Below, one piece after another: positions 9,501 to 16,645 of a stretch of 64,000 bases of DNA. The number at the start of each line of letters is the position of its first letter. Position 1 is the stretch's first letter. Location of the stretch: the NCBI GenBank assembly GCA_003244105.1, contig QHBK01000002.1, forward strand, positions 62,001 to 126,000, written 5' to 3'. Under the pieces are notes generated by a model. It was not told the DNA's origin. It saw nothing but the letters and a program-made list of their open reading frames with translations, and made no database searches. The stretch comes from Candidatus Eremiobacter antarcticus. GTDB taxonomy: Bacteria; Vulcanimicrobiota; Vulcanimicrobiia; Eremiobacterales; Eremiobacteraceae. A program made the position numbers and the translations under genes.

Positions 9501-10034
9501 GGAAAGCAGCCCGAGGGCATGGCTCTGACGCCTGACGGCTCCACGCTCCTCATCGCCGACCAGGGATCGAACGACATGACGGTGCTCGACGTACGCTCGC
9601 GGACGGTTGCAAAGACGATTCCCGTCGGCGTCCGTCCGCGCTCCGTGGCCCTTTCTCCGGACGGCAAGATTGCGTACGTCGCGAACCAGGCGTCCAATTC
9701 CATCACGGCGATCGACGTGGCGACCGGCAATGCGAATTTCGAAGTGCCCGCCGGTTTCAGCCCTCGCAGGCTTGTCATAACGCCCGATGGACGGTGGCTG
9801 TATGCCGCCGACACGGGGTCGGATGTGGTGACGCCGATCGATGTGGCCGGCCGATCCGCAGGCAAGCCCATCATAGTCGGGTCGAACCCGTATGCGCTCA
9901 CGTTGGACCGTTCCGGGTCGCTTTTGTTCGCCGCACTCGGCGGCGACAAGAAATGCGTCATCGTCGATCTGCGCACGGGCGCGGTCAGCGCCTCGATTCC
10001 AGCCGGTGATTTTCCGCTCGCGATCGCGCAATGA
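6525..10034 (+). CDS. Secreted GH92-type alpha-mannosidase fused to a YVTN beta-propeller (first of tandem pair)
   Basis: A 1169-residue exported protein. After the signal peptide (VLALVFVAGAIFFVPHAGA) comes a full-length GH92 region to about residue 760: VNPFIGTSGNG and FPGADAPFGMVQWSPDT at the N-terminus, GFQEGTAAQYTWMVPH near residue 556 holding the likely acid glutamate, and GNDDLGTMSAWYVW near 648 with the likely base aspartates. GH92 enzymes are calcium-dependent exo-alpha-mannosidases acting on N-glycans or yeast mannan. A NEW3-like sandwich (about 785-870) follows, then from about 880 a propeller of six or more YVTN repeats (LYVANERSNDVTVID). The fusion is unusual. Starts at 6522 (GTG) and 6540 (ATG) are also possible. 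Its stop overlaps the next gene by 4 bases. Confidence 0.85.
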   Translation: MVHSKMAAQVLALVFVAGAIFFVPHAGAAAPLSPVDSVNPFIGTSGNGFDGATNTFPGADAPFGMVQWSPDTPAHNAGGGYSYADSSITGFTLTHLSGPGCSVFGDIGFLPTIGGVVDPANASQPFSHASETAKPGYYSVIVGMPGIATRLAVTPRTGLGAFTFPATMRANVLINASSDQAGVTDAGIRFVGDREVTGSATSGGFCGMPGTYTVYFAARFDRPFVEHGTWLHKQVMPDSDDASGAGVGGWATFDASLEHTVKVQTSISWVSVAGAESNLRSEATSWDIDHVRRATAAQWSAELSRVRIRGETQSQRRVFYTALYHAMLHPNVFNDADGQYRGFDQALHHARPGHTEYATFSGWDIYRTAIPLLALLQPQRTSDMMQSLVDASQQMGWLPKWSLVNAETGVMGGDPSDPMIAGAYAFGARDFDARAALAAMLNGATQPSGTGGQGWYKQRPALDEYLTRGYVTNDHTTNVSPVPNGASLTLEYSLDDFSIAQFARALGDQRTYDMMMQRAQSWENVFDQSTRLIAPRDGNGAFLQTPLQRSGQSGFQEGTAAQYTWMVPHNLAALIEGMGGRAQAIQTLDAFFTQIDGGASVPYAWMGNEPSIGSPWVYLAAGAPWKAQRVIRDVMTQLWGDTPDGVPGNDDLGTMSAWYVWCALGLYPQNPATAVFDLGTPLFEHVSIRVPAGAKLDIDAPGASTANAFVQSVRLGGKPYAKSWVSFTKNRPIDLRFAVGPQPNERWASAPGDEPPSYASGPVRFPPSALASFAAPSPSHVDLRAGSSATVHFGVANAGRNPTTVSWRADVPGSLSVTPAAGTVDVAPSTTSDVAVGIHAGRSAPPGLYNVPISGRTQSGASIPQATAVVRVGGAATAVPLVFVANYSSNVVTPIDSRTHAYGAPIGVGKSPRDLALSPDRRRLYVANERSNDVTVIDTRSQSVIATVKAGNAPYSIVVAPDGATVWVANARDDTVQPIDVATLQPGPPISVGKQPEGMALTPDGSTLLIADQGSNDMTVLDVRSRTVAKTIPVGVRPRSVALSPDGKIAYVANQASNSITAIDVATGNANFEVPAGFSPRRLVITPDGRWLYAADTGSDVVTPIDVAGRSAGKPIIVGSNPYALTLDRSGSLLFAALGGDKKCVIVDLRTGAVSASIPAGDFPLAIAQ

Positions 10035-13000
10035 AACGCCCCGTCCAACGGCTTGGGCCGGTCGTTGCGGCCTGCCTACTGCTTTTGACCTCTTTTGCGT
10101 GCGGCCGGCCGGCTGCAGCCGCAGCCGGGCCGGAGGATCTCAACGGCTTCGTTAACCCGCTCGTGGGAACATCGGGCAATGGCTATGACGGCGCCATCGA
10201 CACCTTCCCAGGAGCGGACGCGCCGTTCGGCATGGTGCAGTGGAGTCCGGACACCCCCTCTCGGCCGGCAGGCGGCGGTTACAACTACAACGACTCGTCG
10301 ATCACCGGCTTCAGTTTGACGCACCTGAGCGGGCCTGGCTGCAGCGTGTTCGGCGACATCGGCGTGCTTCCGACGATAGGCGAAGTCGCCGACCCAGCAA
10401 ACGCGGTCCAAGCATTCTCGCACGCATCCGAAGTGGCGGAGCCTGGTTACTATGAGGTCATGGTGGGCATGCCAGGCATCAGGACGCGCCTCTCCGCGAC
10501 GACGCGCACCGGTGTGGCCAGCTTCACGTTTCCGTCAGTGCGCCAAGCCAATCTGTTGATCAACCCGTCTTCAAATCAAGCCGGCGTCTCCGGAGCAGAA
10601 CTGCGCACGATCGGCAACGATGAGATCGAGGGCTCAGCCACGAGCGGATGGTTCTGCGGAATGCCCGGCAAGTATACAGTCTTCTATGTCTTGCGGTTTG
10701 ATCGGCCGTTCCTCATGCACGGCACGTGGCTCGCAAAGCATCTTTTTCGTGGAAGCAGCGAAGCAACCGGCATCGGCTCGGGCGGCTGGATCACATTCGA
10801 CACGACCGCCAACCCAACGGTGAACGTCCAAGCGGCGCTTTCTTGGGTCAGCGTGGACGGCGCTCGCGCGAACCTTCGCGCCGAGGCCAAGACCTGGAAC
10901 ATCGACGTCGCGCGCGCGGTGGTTCGCAGGCAGTGGGCAAACGAGCTCGCCCGAGTGCGCATCCAGGCGAGCACGCCCGTGCAAGAGCGCGTGTTTTACA
11001 CCGCGCTGTACCACACGCTTCTTCACCCGAACGTCTACAGCGATGCCGATGGAAGCTACCGCGGCTTCGATGGCTCGATTCATCGCGTTGAAAGCGGTCA
11101 CACGGAATACGCCAACTTCTCCGGATGGGATATCTACCGCACTGAAATCCCCTTGCTCGCGTTGCTCGAGCCACACAGAACCGCCGACATGATGCGGTCA
11201 CTTTTGCATGCCTCGGAGCAGAGCGGCTGGCTTCCCAAATGGTCGCTTGTCAACGTCGAGACCGCCGTGATGGGCGGCGATCCGTCGGATGCCATGCTCG
11301 CCACGGCATACGCGTTCGGCGTGCGCGACTTCGACGCGCGCGAGGCATTGCGTGCGATGGTGAAAGGTGCGACGCAGACGGGTGGTGAGCCGGGGCAAGG
11401 ATGGTACTACCAAAGGCCGGGCTTGGATGAATACCTGAGTAGAGGTTATGTGGTCAACGATCACGCCACCAACGTCGCGCCCCTCGCCAACGGGGCGTCG
11501 CTCACGCTCGAATACTCGTTGGCGGATTTTTCCATCGGGCAGTTGGCGCACGCGCTGGGAGACGAACGCACCGCGCGGACCATGTATGCCCGGTCCCAAA
11601 GCTGGACGAATCTGTTCGACCGCTCAACGGGGCTCATCGCGCCGCGCGACGACGACGGCGCTTTTCAACCGGCGGCGCTCAGCGAAAACGGACAGAGCGG
11701 ATTTCAAGAAGGCACTGCAGCTCAATATACGTGGATGGTTCCGCACGCTTACGCAGCGCTGATCCGCGGCATGGGCGGCGCAAACAAGGCAAGCGCGTCG
11801 CTCGATGCGTTCTTCGCGCAGATGGATGCGGGCCAAGACAAGCCGTTCGCATGGATGGGAAACGAGCCGAGCATCGGGAGCCCTTGGGCGTACCTCTCAA
11901 CGGGTGAGCCCTGGAAAGCCCAACGGCTCATCCGCGCAGTGTTGACGCAACTGTGGGGCGACACGCCTGACGGGATTCCGGGCAATGACGACCTCGGGAC
12001 CATGAGCGCCTGGTACGTATGGTGCGCTCTCGGATTGTATCCGCAGTATCCGGCCGCACCGATACTGGATCTCGGAGCGCCGCTGGTTCGGCGAGCTTCC
12101 ATCCGCGTGCCCAACGGCGCGCACATCGACATCCTGGCGCCGCAGGCGTCAGAGACGAACGGATACGTGCAATCGGTAAAGCTGAACGGAAAGCGCTGGC
12201 CGCGGAGCTGGGTTCGCTACTCCGCCCGCCCGCCGCTGCGTTTGGAGTTCGTGGTCTCTTACGCACCGCAGCCGCGCTGGGCCTCAAGACCGCAGGACGC
12301 GCCGCCTTCGTTCGACGTGCCGCCGTTGCGCTTTCCGGCTTCGACCACCGCGACGATTGTCGCACCGAGCCCAACACGGCTTCGGCTCGCGCCCGGAGCC
12401 GCTGCGCCGCTTCACTTCGCTGTTCAGAATTCCGCATCTGCGCCGGCGTCAGTGACGTGGAGCGTCGATGCGCCTGAGGAACTGACTGTCGCGCCGTTGG
12501 GCGGTCGAGCCGATGCGCCGCCCGCCGCCGCGCACACGATACCACTGCGCGTGGCCGTCAGTCCACATGCCGCAGCTGGCCTGTACAACTTCTCCATTTC
12601 GGGTGTGTCCGATGAGAATGCGTTGCTGGCAAGCGTCCCGGGATACGTTCAGGTGACCATCGCCGGTCAGGCGCCCGCGCTTGGATTCGTCGCCAACCTC
12701 TTCGACGCGACGGTCACGCCGTTCGATCTTCGCACGCACGCGACCGGACCACCGATCACCGTCGGCCAATTTCCCCGCGATTTGGCTCTCAGTCCCAATC
12801 GCAAACGGCTTTACGTCGCGGATAACGCGTCCAATGAGCTCAGCGTCGTGGATGCGGCGTCACAAGCGGTCATCACGACCGTTGCGGTGGGGAAGGGTCC
12901 GTGGGCCGTTGCGGTCAGTCCCGACAGCGCGGCAGCGTGGGTGACCAACGCGACCGACAACACGGTGCAGGCGATCGACGCGGCAACGCTCCGAGCTCGC

Positions 13001-13549
13001 GATCCGATCCCAGTCGGAACCGATCCGCAAGCACTGGCGATTTCGCCGGACGGCAAACAGCTCTATGTGGCGAACACGGGCTCGGGCGACGTGACAGTGG
13101 TCAACACCAAAACGAGTGCCGTATCCGAACCGATTGCGGCCGGCGCACGTCCGCGCGCCATCACCGTTAGTCCGGACGGGAAAACGCTCTATGTGAGCAA
13201 CTTTGGCGCAGATTCCGTCACGCCCATCGACGTTTTGACGCGAACGGCTGGGCGCTCGATCGCGGTGGGAGTGGCGCCTCGCGGCCTGGCTATTTCTCCC
13301 GACGGAAAGTGGTTGTACGTCGCGAACTTCGGGTCCAACAGCGTCACCCCCATTGACCTCGCTTCAAGGACGCCTCAACCCGCGGTGGCGGTGGGCTTGA
13401 ATCCAGTATCCGTGGCGTTTGATGAGACGGGATCAACCGCGTTCGTCGTCAACGCGGGTGACAACGACTGCGTTCCCATTGACGTGCGCACGCGACGGAT
13501 TGGCGCAGCGATTCGTTTGGGCAACCGGCCAATCGGACTCGCCCGCTGA
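10031..13549 (+). CDS. Secreted GH92-type alpha-mannosidase fused to a YVTN beta-propeller (second of tandem pair)
   Basis: A 1172-residue paralogue of the preceding protein with the same order of parts: signal peptide (VVAACLLLLTSFACGRPAAA, whose cysteine could also form a lipobox), GH92 region with FVNPLVGTSGNGYDGA, GFQEGTAAQYTWMVPH near residue 560 and GNDDLGTMSAWYVW near 651, a beta-sandwich linker (LHFAVQNSASAPASVTW) and a YVTN propeller from about residue 880. It starts within an ATGA overlap with the upstream gene, so the two are translated together. The pair came from tandem duplication and has since diverged along its whole length, which suggests distinct linkages or glycans. I infer cell-surface or periplasmic mannan degradation with the propeller as a binding or anchoring module. 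Confidence 0.85.
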   Translation: MKRPVQRLGPVVAACLLLLTSFACGRPAAAAAGPEDLNGFVNPLVGTSGNGYDGAIDTFPGADAPFGMVQWSPDTPSRPAGGGYNYNDSSITGFSLTHLSGPGCSVFGDIGVLPTIGEVADPANAVQAFSHASEVAEPGYYEVMVGMPGIRTRLSATTRTGVASFTFPSVRQANLLINPSSNQAGVSGAELRTIGNDEIEGSATSGWFCGMPGKYTVFYVLRFDRPFLMHGTWLAKHLFRGSSEATGIGSGGWITFDTTANPTVNVQAALSWVSVDGARANLRAEAKTWNIDVARAVVRRQWANELARVRIQASTPVQERVFYTALYHTLLHPNVYSDADGSYRGFDGSIHRVESGHTEYANFSGWDIYRTEIPLLALLEPHRTADMMRSLLHASEQSGWLPKWSLVNVETAVMGGDPSDAMLATAYAFGVRDFDAREALRAMVKGATQTGGEPGQGWYYQRPGLDEYLSRGYVVNDHATNVAPLANGASLTLEYSLADFSIGQLAHALGDERTARTMYARSQSWTNLFDRSTGLIAPRDDDGAFQPAALSENGQSGFQEGTAAQYTWMVPHAYAALIRGMGGANKASASLDAFFAQMDAGQDKPFAWMGNEPSIGSPWAYLSTGEPWKAQRLIRAVLTQLWGDTPDGIPGNDDLGTMSAWYVWCALGLYPQYPAAPILDLGAPLVRRASIRVPNGAHIDILAPQASETNGYVQSVKLNGKRWPRSWVRYSARPPLRLEFVVSYAPQPRWASRPQDAPPSFDVPPLRFPASTTATIVAPSPTRLRLAPGAAAPLHFAVQNSASAPASVTWSVDAPEELTVAPLGGRADAPPAAAHTIPLRVAVSPHAAAGLYNFSISGVSDENALLASVPGYVQVTIAGQAPALGFVANLFDATVTPFDLRTHATGPPITVGQFPRDLALSPNRKRLYVADNASNELSVVDAASQAVITTVAVGKGPWAVAVSPDSAAAWVTNATDNTVQAIDAATLRARDPIPVGTDPQALAISPDGKQLYVANTGSGDVTVVNTKTSAVSEPIAAGARPRAITVSPDGKTLYVSNFGADSVTPIDVLTRTAGRSIAVGVAPRGLAISPDGKWLYVANFGSNSVTPIDLASRTPQPAVAVGLNPVSVAFDETGSTAFVVNAGDNDCVPIDVRTRRIGAAIRLGNRPIGLAR

Positions 13550-13589
13550 CCTGCACGCGCGCGGCAGCAACGCCTGGAGGCAACCGACC

Positions 13590-13931
13590 ATGAACACCAT
13601 CGAAGAGATCACGCAGCTCGAAGAGCGGCTCCGCGATGCGGAGCTTGGGCCCGACCCAGCGTTCTTCGAAGAAGTGCTCGCGGACGACGTGATGCTGGAC
13701 AGACAACGCGCTAAAGCCAAGGTGGTGGAAGCTCACCAACCGGGGAGCGGCCCGAAGTTCTCTAAGGTCGAGATAAGCAACTACGACATCGTCGACCACG
13801 GCGTCGCAGCGGTCGTGACCTGCGACGGCACCTATGAGGGCCCGCGGGCCAGTCGTACGCTTAGCTTCATGCGCGTCTGGCTCAAGAGAGGAGGCCGCTG
13901 GCAGATCATAGCCGGCTCCGTTTCCGGCTGA
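13590..13931 (+). CDS. NTF2-like / SnoaL-type small protein (DUF4440-like)
   Basis: A 113-residue protein in the cone-shaped NTF2-like fold: an N-terminal helix EITQLEERLRDAELGPD, FFEEVLADDVMLD, and C-terminal strands ending RTLSFMRVWLKRGGRWQIIAGSVS, the usual closing pattern of DUF4440 proteins. These range from small-molecule isomerases to binding modules; no catalytic residues can be assigned. Start at ATG 13590 is set by TGGAGG ten bases upstream; the frame stays open further upstream but only as a shadow of the GH92 gene. It is 40 bases behind the GH92 pair and could be in the same transcript. Confidence 0.75.
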   Translation: MNTIEEITQLEERLRDAELGPDPAFFEEVLADDVMLDRQRAKAKVVEAHQPGSGPKFSKVEISNYDIVDHGVAAVVTCDGTYEGPRASRTLSFMRVWLKRGGRWQIIAGSVSG

Positions 13932-14021
13932 TTTCTATTTCGGGCTAGGGCGCTGACGCGTTTCGTGTGGTCGCGTAACGCGGACTGTGCGGCCATGCCG
14001 AAGCCCCGTCATCGCGCAACG

Positions 14022-14147
14022 TCATGGGTCATCGCAATTCTGACACCAGATGCCCGCGCTGATCTTCACGTACCACTCGGGAATCGGTTGGCCACATTGA
14101 GCGCATAAGACGGGCACAGCTGCCCTAGGCTCATTCTTCTCCGTCAT
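14022..14147 (-). CDS. 41-residue zinc-ribbon-like small protein
   Basis: A short frame not usually called by gene finders: MTEKNEPRAAVPVLC, then AQCGQPIPEWYVKISAG, then IWCQNCDDP. Two CxxC knuckles (C-A-Q-C and C-Q-N-C) about 19 residues apart make a plausible zinc ribbon. It begins inside the last codons of the frameshifted cupin gene (17-base overlap) and would be made from the same leftward transcript. No function can be given; such proteins are often adaptor or nucleic-acid-binding ribbons. The cysteine pairs and the operon-like overlap are the only support. Confidence 0.5.
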   Translation of the reverse strand: MTEKNEPRAAVPVLCAQCGQPIPEWYVKISAGIWCQNCDDP

Positions 14148-14878
14148 AATACGAAAGCGATGCCTGAGCGCTCAGCAATGTGCGCCCCGGGGCTCGCGCT
14201 GACGTCTTGTTGCTGTCCGGGTAATAGCACGATTCTCCAACGGGGTTGTCCGCCACCACCGTGATGACCAGGTCGGCATAACCGTCGTTTGTGATCTGGT
14301 GAGCCTGTTTCCGGCTGGAAAAGAAACGCGTCGCCCGCGGCGATCCGCGTCGTGCCGTCCTTGTGGCGCACCACGCCCTCTCCCTCCAGCACGTGGTAGA
14401 ACTCCCACTGTGCGCTGTGAGAGTGGTAGGGATACGGAGTTTTCCCCGGCGCGATGCGGAGGATTTCGACATCGAACGGGTGGCGCTCGTTGAGATCCGT
14501 CGATCGCGGGTCGCGGCCCAACGCTTCAGAAAGGCCCTTTCCGGCGCCCGTAAATTTGCCTTTCGGCGATGACCATGTGAGCTCTGCGACGTCGTTCACG
14601 TTGACCTTGCGCATGCGCTGGTCGGACTCGGCGCGAATTGCGTCGATCTGCCCGGCCGAGTCGTTCACAAGTTCGTCGAACGCTTGCAAGAGCTGCCTGT
14701 CTTCGTTCCCCAGCGTTGCGCCTTCATGCCTGCGCTGGTAGGCTTGCCGGATCTCGTCGAAATCGAGTCCTTGCACGACCGCTTGCAAGATGGCGCGATA
14801 GGGATTCTTGCACTTGCACTTGAGCAAAGCGTCACCCGTCGCGCAAAGCTTCGCTGCTACCTCAGGCGTCTGAGCCAT
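14131..14878 (-). pseudogene. Cupin-domain protein, frameshifted
   Basis: A 100-residue helical N-terminus (KNPYRAILQAVVQGLDFDEIRQ) precedes a single cupin barrel: YPYHSHSAQWEFYHVLEGEGVVRHKDG holds the metal-ligand histidines and glutamate of cupin motif 1. The frame then breaks: one frame reads GDAFLFQPETGSP while the family continuation HQITNDGYADLVITVVADNPVGESCYYPDSNK is in another frame and ends at 14131. Dropping one T from the TTT at 14308-14310 would restore FLFQPEQAHQIT. Domain and repair point are clear; the small-molecule substrate is not. The gene is followed by the zinc-ribbon protein and preceded by a VOC gene on the same strand. Confidence 0.75.
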
Positions 14879-14887
14879 TGCTTTCGA

Positions 14888-15241
14888 TCACTGGGCCTTG
14901 CGTTGATGCAGCGCAAACCGGTTTCCATCGGGGTCGGTCACAAAGCAACTCGTGCAGCTCGGTGCATCCATCAGCTCCGTGACCTTCACGCCCGTGCTCT
15001 CCAGCTTCTTTTTCGACTCGGCGACGTCGTCCACTTCGAATGCCACGGCAAACGCCGAACCTGGCGGGATGCCCAGCGTCTCACCGTTCCCGACTCCGAA
15101 GGTCGTGCTGCCGACTTCGAACTCTACCCACTGCTCGCTCGCCATGGCACCCGGTCTCAGGCCGACAACATCGCGGTAGAACGAGACCGCCCTCGCCACG
15201 TCCTTCACCGAGTAGGCCACAAACGCCATCTCTTTGATCAT
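14888..15241 (-). CDS. VOC-family protein (glyoxalase/bleomycin-resistance fold)
   Basis: A 117-residue single VOC module: MAFVAYSVKDVARAVSFYRDVVGL at the N-terminus, central FAVAFEVDDV, and the C-terminal CFVTDPDGNRFALHQR, the standard closing motif. Members bind a metal and act as lyases, dioxygenases or resistance proteins; the ligand residues are not enough to decide. The strong site GGAGG lies 8 bases before the ATG at 15241, but only 2 bases before the upstream ATG at 15247, so 15241 is preferred. Same strand and only 10 bases ahead of the cupin gene, probably one operon. Confidence 0.85.
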   Translation of the reverse strand: MIKEMAFVAYSVKDVARAVSFYRDVVGLRPGAMASEQWVEFEVGSTTFGVGNGETLGIPPGSAFAVAFEVDDVAESKKKLESTGVKVTELMDAPSCTSCFVTDPDGNRFALHQRKAQ

Positions 15242-15471
15242 GAACATCGCCTCCTCAGGGCTCCCTGGCGGTACACTGACGGGTCAGTTCCGCTCAATTC
15301 TCATCTAGCGCCTGCCAGCAAGCAGGCCATCACTGGAGCATTGTCGCAAAGAGAGTGAGGCACTTCACACTTAACCCAGTTGAATTTTGCAACCCCCGCC
15401 TTTTTGGGTGGCAGCCTCGCCCGAGGATTGTACCGTTCAACTCCCCGCAACTGACGTGCCGAAGGGGAGTT

Positions 15472-15777
15472 ATGCAAAGTCTCACGTTCGCCGACTTAGT
15501 GGATCGGATTGGCACAGCAATCGATAATGCTTTCAAAGGCGACTACATCGTATACGCCGCGCCGCGGCGCATCGAATGGTCACACATCTCCAAGCACGTC
15601 GTGCTCACAAAGACGAAGGACCGCGTTCGTTGTCGTTTGCGCCAAAGCACGACTCGACCCCCGATCGACAGCGAAGTCGAGCTCGCCGGTCAAAGCGCCG
15701 ACGCACTCGCCAACAAAGCCGTTCAATATCTGTCGGATACGCCGTATCGGGAGGTCCAGCCGAGCTTGCGTTTTTGA
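15472..15777 (+). CDS. Hypothetical protein, 101 residues
   Basis: Start at ATG 15472 is fixed by GAAGGGGAG four bases upstream. The product (QSLTFADLVDRIGTAIDNAF at the N-terminus, then a basic central part with SHISKHVVLTKTKDRVRCRL, then ADALANKAVQYLS) has no signal peptide or membrane segment and matches no family I recognise. The basic residues and small size would allow nucleic-acid binding, but that is a guess. No operon partner on this strand. Confidence 0.5.
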   Translation: MQSLTFADLVDRIGTAIDNAFKGDYIVYAAPRRIEWSHISKHVVLTKTKDRVRCRLRQSTTRPPIDSEVELAGQSADALANKAVQYLSDTPYREVQPSLRF

Positions 15778-15986
15778 TTAGTTACGGGACACGGCGCCAG
15801 GTCGTCGCATGTCATCGGTCACTTTCAGGGCTACATACAAGGCCTTCACGCACCACCCGCTAAGAGGTAAGTAACCGCAGCTAGTTGCTCATAGTGCAAG
15901 CTGTTGGGCAACGCGGCAAGATACGGCTTGAGGTGGGCGAGGTCCTGAAAATGGCTCGGCCTTCACCGAAATGGCCAATCTAGGTG

Positions 15987-16013
15987 ACGGACGCTTTGAA
16001 GGGCGTCCGTTTT
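15987..16013 (+). terminator. Hairpin with T-run, probable terminator
   Basis: ACGGACGC pairs perfectly with GCGTCCGT across an eight-base loop, followed by TTTT. It lies 210 bases beyond the 101-residue gene on the same strand. Confidence 0.6.
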
Positions 16014-16056
16014 CCATATCCGATGAGTCCCAGCCGGCCCCGGCAGCACAAATAAA

Positions 16057-16083
16057 AACGTCGCCCGTGAAGCGACGTTCTTT
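16057..16083 (-). terminator. Hairpin flanked by A-run, possible terminator for leftward transcripts
   Basis: AACGTCGC and GCGACGTT form a perfect 8-base stem with a seven-base loop. Five A at 16054-16058 give a T-run on the minus strand; the plus side has only CTTT, so leftward use is favoured. Confidence 0.45.
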
Positions 16084-16273
16084 AGTTTGCCGATCGGCGA
16101 CTCTTCAAAAGGGGCACTTCATCAGGAGGCGTTTCGGTTCCCATAGTATCGCACGCAAACGGCTGCCACTCAAGTGAGGCGCATCACTACCTTTGTCCTA
16201 TTTTCTGCCGGCAGGACCTTACGGAGCGCGCATGGGAGGCCAGCGCAAGCCAACACCCTGAAAGGAGTCTGAG

Positions 16274-16567
16274 ATGCCCGTTCTTTTCATCGTGGAGGCG
16301 CCGGCGGCGACCACGGAGCTCTATGAAAAAATCAGCCAGCGGATGAAGCAGGAGACGCAACCCCCCGAGCGCCTCTTCCAGGCCGCGGCGCCTGCGGACG
16401 GCCAGGGGATGATCTTCGTCGAGGTGTGGGATTCGGAGCAAGCGCGCGAGCGCTGGGTCGCCAAGCTCGATCAGGTCGTAGAAGAACTTGGCGGCTTTAC
16501 GCAGATGCCGCGCATCAAGAAATATATTATCTACGACATGGAGTCGGCTAAATCAGCTGCGCGATAG
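16274..16567 (+). CDS. Hypothetical 97-residue protein, dimeric alpha/beta-barrel-like
   Basis: ATG 16274 is preceded by GAAAGGAGT at ideal spacing, so this is a real, well-translated gene. The protein begins with a strand (MPVLFIVEAPAATTELYEKI), has GMIFVEVWDSEQARERWVAKLDQV in the middle and ends with a strand (IKKYIIYDM). This strand-helix-strand pattern with VEVWDSEQA resembles antibiotic-biosynthesis-monooxygenase-like / dimeric alpha-beta barrel proteins, but active-site residues cannot be assigned. It has its own terminator 24 bases downstream. Confidence 0.65.
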   Translation: MPVLFIVEAPAATTELYEKISQRMKQETQPPERLFQAAAPADGQGMIFVEVWDSEQARERWVAKLDQVVEELGGFTQMPRIKKYIIYDMESAKSAAR

Positions 16568-16590
16568 CGAACCAGGAGCTTGCGCTTCGG

Positions 16591-16620
16591 AGCGCGCCCG
16601 AACGGCGCGCTCTTTCTTTT
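16591..16620 (+). terminator. Rho-independent terminator
   Basis: AGCGCGCC and GGCGCGCT form a perfect 8-base stem with a five-base loop, followed by CTTTCTTTT. It ends the 97-residue protein gene. Confidence 0.85.
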
Positions 16621-16645
16621 CTGCCATGCGCCAACAAGCGACGCC

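Larger units (their letters stand above)
15778..16273. other. About 500 bases with no convincing gene; two hairpins
   Basis: No frame here has a good start plus coding character; a 68-codon frame from 15971 runs through both hairpins and is not believed. The stretch contains a terminator-like hairpin at 15987-16013 and a second at 16057-16083. It could hold the 3' end of the preceding transcript, a small RNA, or a decayed gene; nothing decides between these. Confidence 0.4.

Noticed and set aside
15971..16177. 68-residue protein
   Set aside because: The frame crosses two perfect hairpins, has no ribosome site and no coding character.
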